DNA from: Sutcliffiella cohnii
GTDB lineage: Bacteria; Bacillota; Bacilli; Bacillales; Bacillaceae_I
NCBI RefSeq assembly: GCF_002250055.1
Contig: NZ_CP018866.1
Coordinates: 1,356,501-1,420,500, forward strand
Direction: 5' to 3'
DNA length: 64,000 nt
The notes below the pieces were generated by a model. That model saw only the letters and a program-made list of their open reading frames with translations, was not told the origin of the DNA and searched no databases. Positions 62,862-64,000 of this stretch are shown piece by piece. Within the stretch, counting starts at the first letter, position 1, and every line of letters begins with the position of its first letter. The position numbers were made by a program, and so were the translations under genes.

Positions 62862-63185
62862 ATGTTGGAAAATACTTGCCGAAAGGATGACGTGTATGTA
62901 GCGATTGCGGATCCAACAAGGCGTAAAATCATACGTTTGTTGGCAGATGCGGAGGAGCTACCTCTATACGAATTAACTGCGCAATTTGACATGGGGCGTA
63001 CCGCTGTATCCAAACATTTGGCGGTCCTTAAAAAAGCAAATTTAGTTACGAACCGCAAATTTGGTCGAGAAACAAGGTATCGATTAAACGCAGCTCCCTT
63101 ACAAGAAGTAAAAGACTGGTTATCCTTCTATGAGAAGTTTTGGAATGAAAGAGCGATGTTACTAAAAAATATATTGGAGGAATAA
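62862..63185 (+). CDS. ArsR-family transcriptional regulator (SdpR-like)
   Basis: A 107-residue winged-helix regulator: YVAIADPTRRKIIRLLADAEE, LYELTAQFDMGRTAVSKHLAVLKKANLV and RFGRETRYRLNAAPLQEVKDWLSFYEKFW. No metal-ligand CxC in helix 3, so not a metal sensor; it fits the SdpR/autorepressor group paired with SRPBCC proteins. GGAGGTGGGAGG directly before the ATG at 62862 fixes the start over an upstream in-frame ATG in the operator. It probably represses its own operon through the 19-bp palindrome. Confidence 0.92.
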   Translation: MLENTCRKDDVYVAIADPTRRKIIRLLADAEELPLYELTAQFDMGRTAVSKHLAVLKKANLVTNRKFGRETRYRLNAAPLQEVKDWLSFYEKFWNERAMLLKNILEE

Positions 63186-63188
63186 AGT

Positions 63189-63581
63189 ATGGCAGATTTA
63201 TCATTAGATTTTCAATTTAAAAGCCCGATTAATAAAGTGTGGGACGCATTAACCCATTCGGATACGCTCGCACAATGGGTGATGGAAAATAATTTTAGAC
63301 CAATTGTAGGATACAAATGCCAGTTCCGAAACCCGGAAATAGGGTTAATTGTAGAAAGTGAAGTATTGGTAGTAGAAAAGCCTTTTAAGCTATCTTACAC
63401 ATGGGTAGGTGGACCAATAAACACGATTGTCACTTGGACATTAAAAGAAGATGGCGACATAACTTACTTACATCTAGATCAAACAGGATTCGATGAAGAA
63501 AATCAAGCGGCGTTCAATGGCGCAAAATATGGTTGGTCATATATGGTAGAAGAGCTGAAAAAAGTGATGGAGGAAAAGTAA
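63189..63581 (+). CDS. SRPBCC/AHSA1-family protein
   Basis: A 130-residue START/AHSA1-type protein: LSLDFQFKSPINKVWDALTHSDTLAQWVME, GYKCQFRNPEIG, FKLSYTWVGGP and TYLHLDQTGF. It begins 3 bases after the ArsR stop, so translation is coupled. ArsR-SRPBCC pairs are common in Bacillus; the SRPBCC cavity binds a small hydrophobic ligand. Ligand unknown. Confidence 0.9.
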   Translation: MADLSLDFQFKSPINKVWDALTHSDTLAQWVMENNFRPIVGYKCQFRNPEIGLIVESEVLVVEKPFKLSYTWVGGPINTIVTWTLKEDGDITYLHLDQTGFDEENQAAFNGAKYGWSYMVEELKKVMEEK

Positions 63582-63634
63582 GGCATTTTTGAGGAAAATA
63601 GAAATACGGAGAGGGTTACAGGAGGAGTAAGCAA

Positions 63635-64000
63635 ATGAGTTTTTTTCAAGATATGATTGCTATATTTAAAAAGAAAGAATTAACATTTATAGAAAGCTAT
63701 AAAGAAGCAGACGATGTGTACAGTTTTTTATTTGAAAAAGAGCCAGATTTAACATGGAAAGCCGGGCAACATGGTTTGTTTCGAATTACGCAACGAAAAA
63801 TAAAAAATCATACCCGTCCATTTACGATAGCATCTGCACCAGCCGAAAATGTAGTGAAACTTACGATGAAAATCAATGATAATCCGAGTGAGTTTAAGAA
63901 AGCAATGTTAGAGTTAGAAAAGGGAATGAAAATTAGTATGAGCGGACCGGTTGGATCGTTTTATTTAAAAGAGGACGTTCCGGCACTCCTAATTGCAGGC
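63635..64000 (+). CDS. FAD/NAD-binding ferredoxin-reductase-like protein, N-terminal part
   Basis: ATG at 63635 preceded by AGGAGGAG; 122 codons open to the window edge. MSFFQDMIAIFKKKELTFIE leads to VYSFLFEKEPDLTWKAGQHG, RPFTIASAP (the R-x-Y/F-T/S-x-x FAD motif) and GMKISMSGPVGSF, the FAD-binding barrel of the ferredoxin-NADP+ reductase superfamily, with the start of the NAD domain (ALLIAG). Third gene of the ArsR operon (53-base gap); it may supply electrons or act on the same ligand as the SRPBCC protein. Confidence 0.85.
   Translation, partial: MSFFQDMIAIFKKKELTFIESYKEADDVYSFLFEKEPDLTWKAGQHGLFRITQRKIKNHTRPFTIASAPAENVVKLTMKINDNPSEFKKAMLELEKGMKISMSGPVGSFYLKEDVPALLIAG

Overview
The window reads as chromosomal DNA of a low-GC, Gram-positive, Bacillus-like bacterium (family Bacillaceae). 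Support for this: strong GGAGG-type ribosome sites with frequent TTG and GTG starts, cre catabolite-control boxes, SAM, glycine and cobalamin riboswitches of the Bacillota type, intrinsic terminators after most units, an LPXTG-like wall-anchored protein, and a TxpA/BsrG-like type I toxin. I saw no tRNA, rRNA, CRISPR array or prophage. The first and last genes are cut by the window edges.

Layout. 0-8 kb: catabolism (AraC-type regulator, GH3 beta-glucosidase, GPH sugar symporter; then a ureohydrolase with a YjiH-type transporter). 8-22 kb: single genes and small operons, with an S-box riboswitch before an orphan oligopeptide-binding lipoprotein, a tandem glycine riboswitch before an AGCS amino-acid symporter, a GT2 glycosyltransferase, and an IclR regulator / APC permease / creatininase-family amidohydrolase set. 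22-26.5 kb: an AraC regulator with VOC and DUF899-VOC proteins; an IS256-family element lies in a roughly 20-bp tandem-repeat array between them, with an 8-bp target duplication.

26.6-35.5 kb is a five-gene defence island: a DUF4145 protein followed by JetD, JetA, JetB and JetC of a Wadjet (SMC/MukBEF-like) plasmid-defence system. The jet genes overlap and end at a strong terminator. 35.6-42.5 kb is a patchwork: two copies of a structured repeat of about 200 bp at either end of an alcohol dehydrogenase gene, a PepF-type peptidase, YdeI and DUF1801 proteins, a small protein with an internal duplication, a stand-alone DnaA domain-I protein, a broken copy of a histidine kinase 3' end, and a type I toxin/antitoxin locus. 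42.5-47 kb holds a sugar-dehydrogenase-like propeller, a membrane protein and a SEC-C protein.

47.4-50.7 kb is a response regulator / ABC ATPase / permease / histidine kinase set. 50.8-57.7 kb is a cobalamin-riboswitch operon: two surface DUF4430 proteins, one of them wall-anchored with an alpha/alpha-barrel-like region, followed by the T, A (fused double ATPase) and S subunits of an ECF transporter. Together they look like a B12 capture-and-import machine whose surface part resembles mammalian intrinsic factor/transcobalamin. This block is flanked by two near-identical copies of an unknown membrane-anchored protein gene (46.3 and 57.8 kb). 58.7-64 kb: a luciferase-like oxidoreductase, a CBO0543-like membrane protein, an MFS exporter, and an ArsR/SRPBCC/flavin-reductase operon behind a 19-bp-arm palindromic operator.
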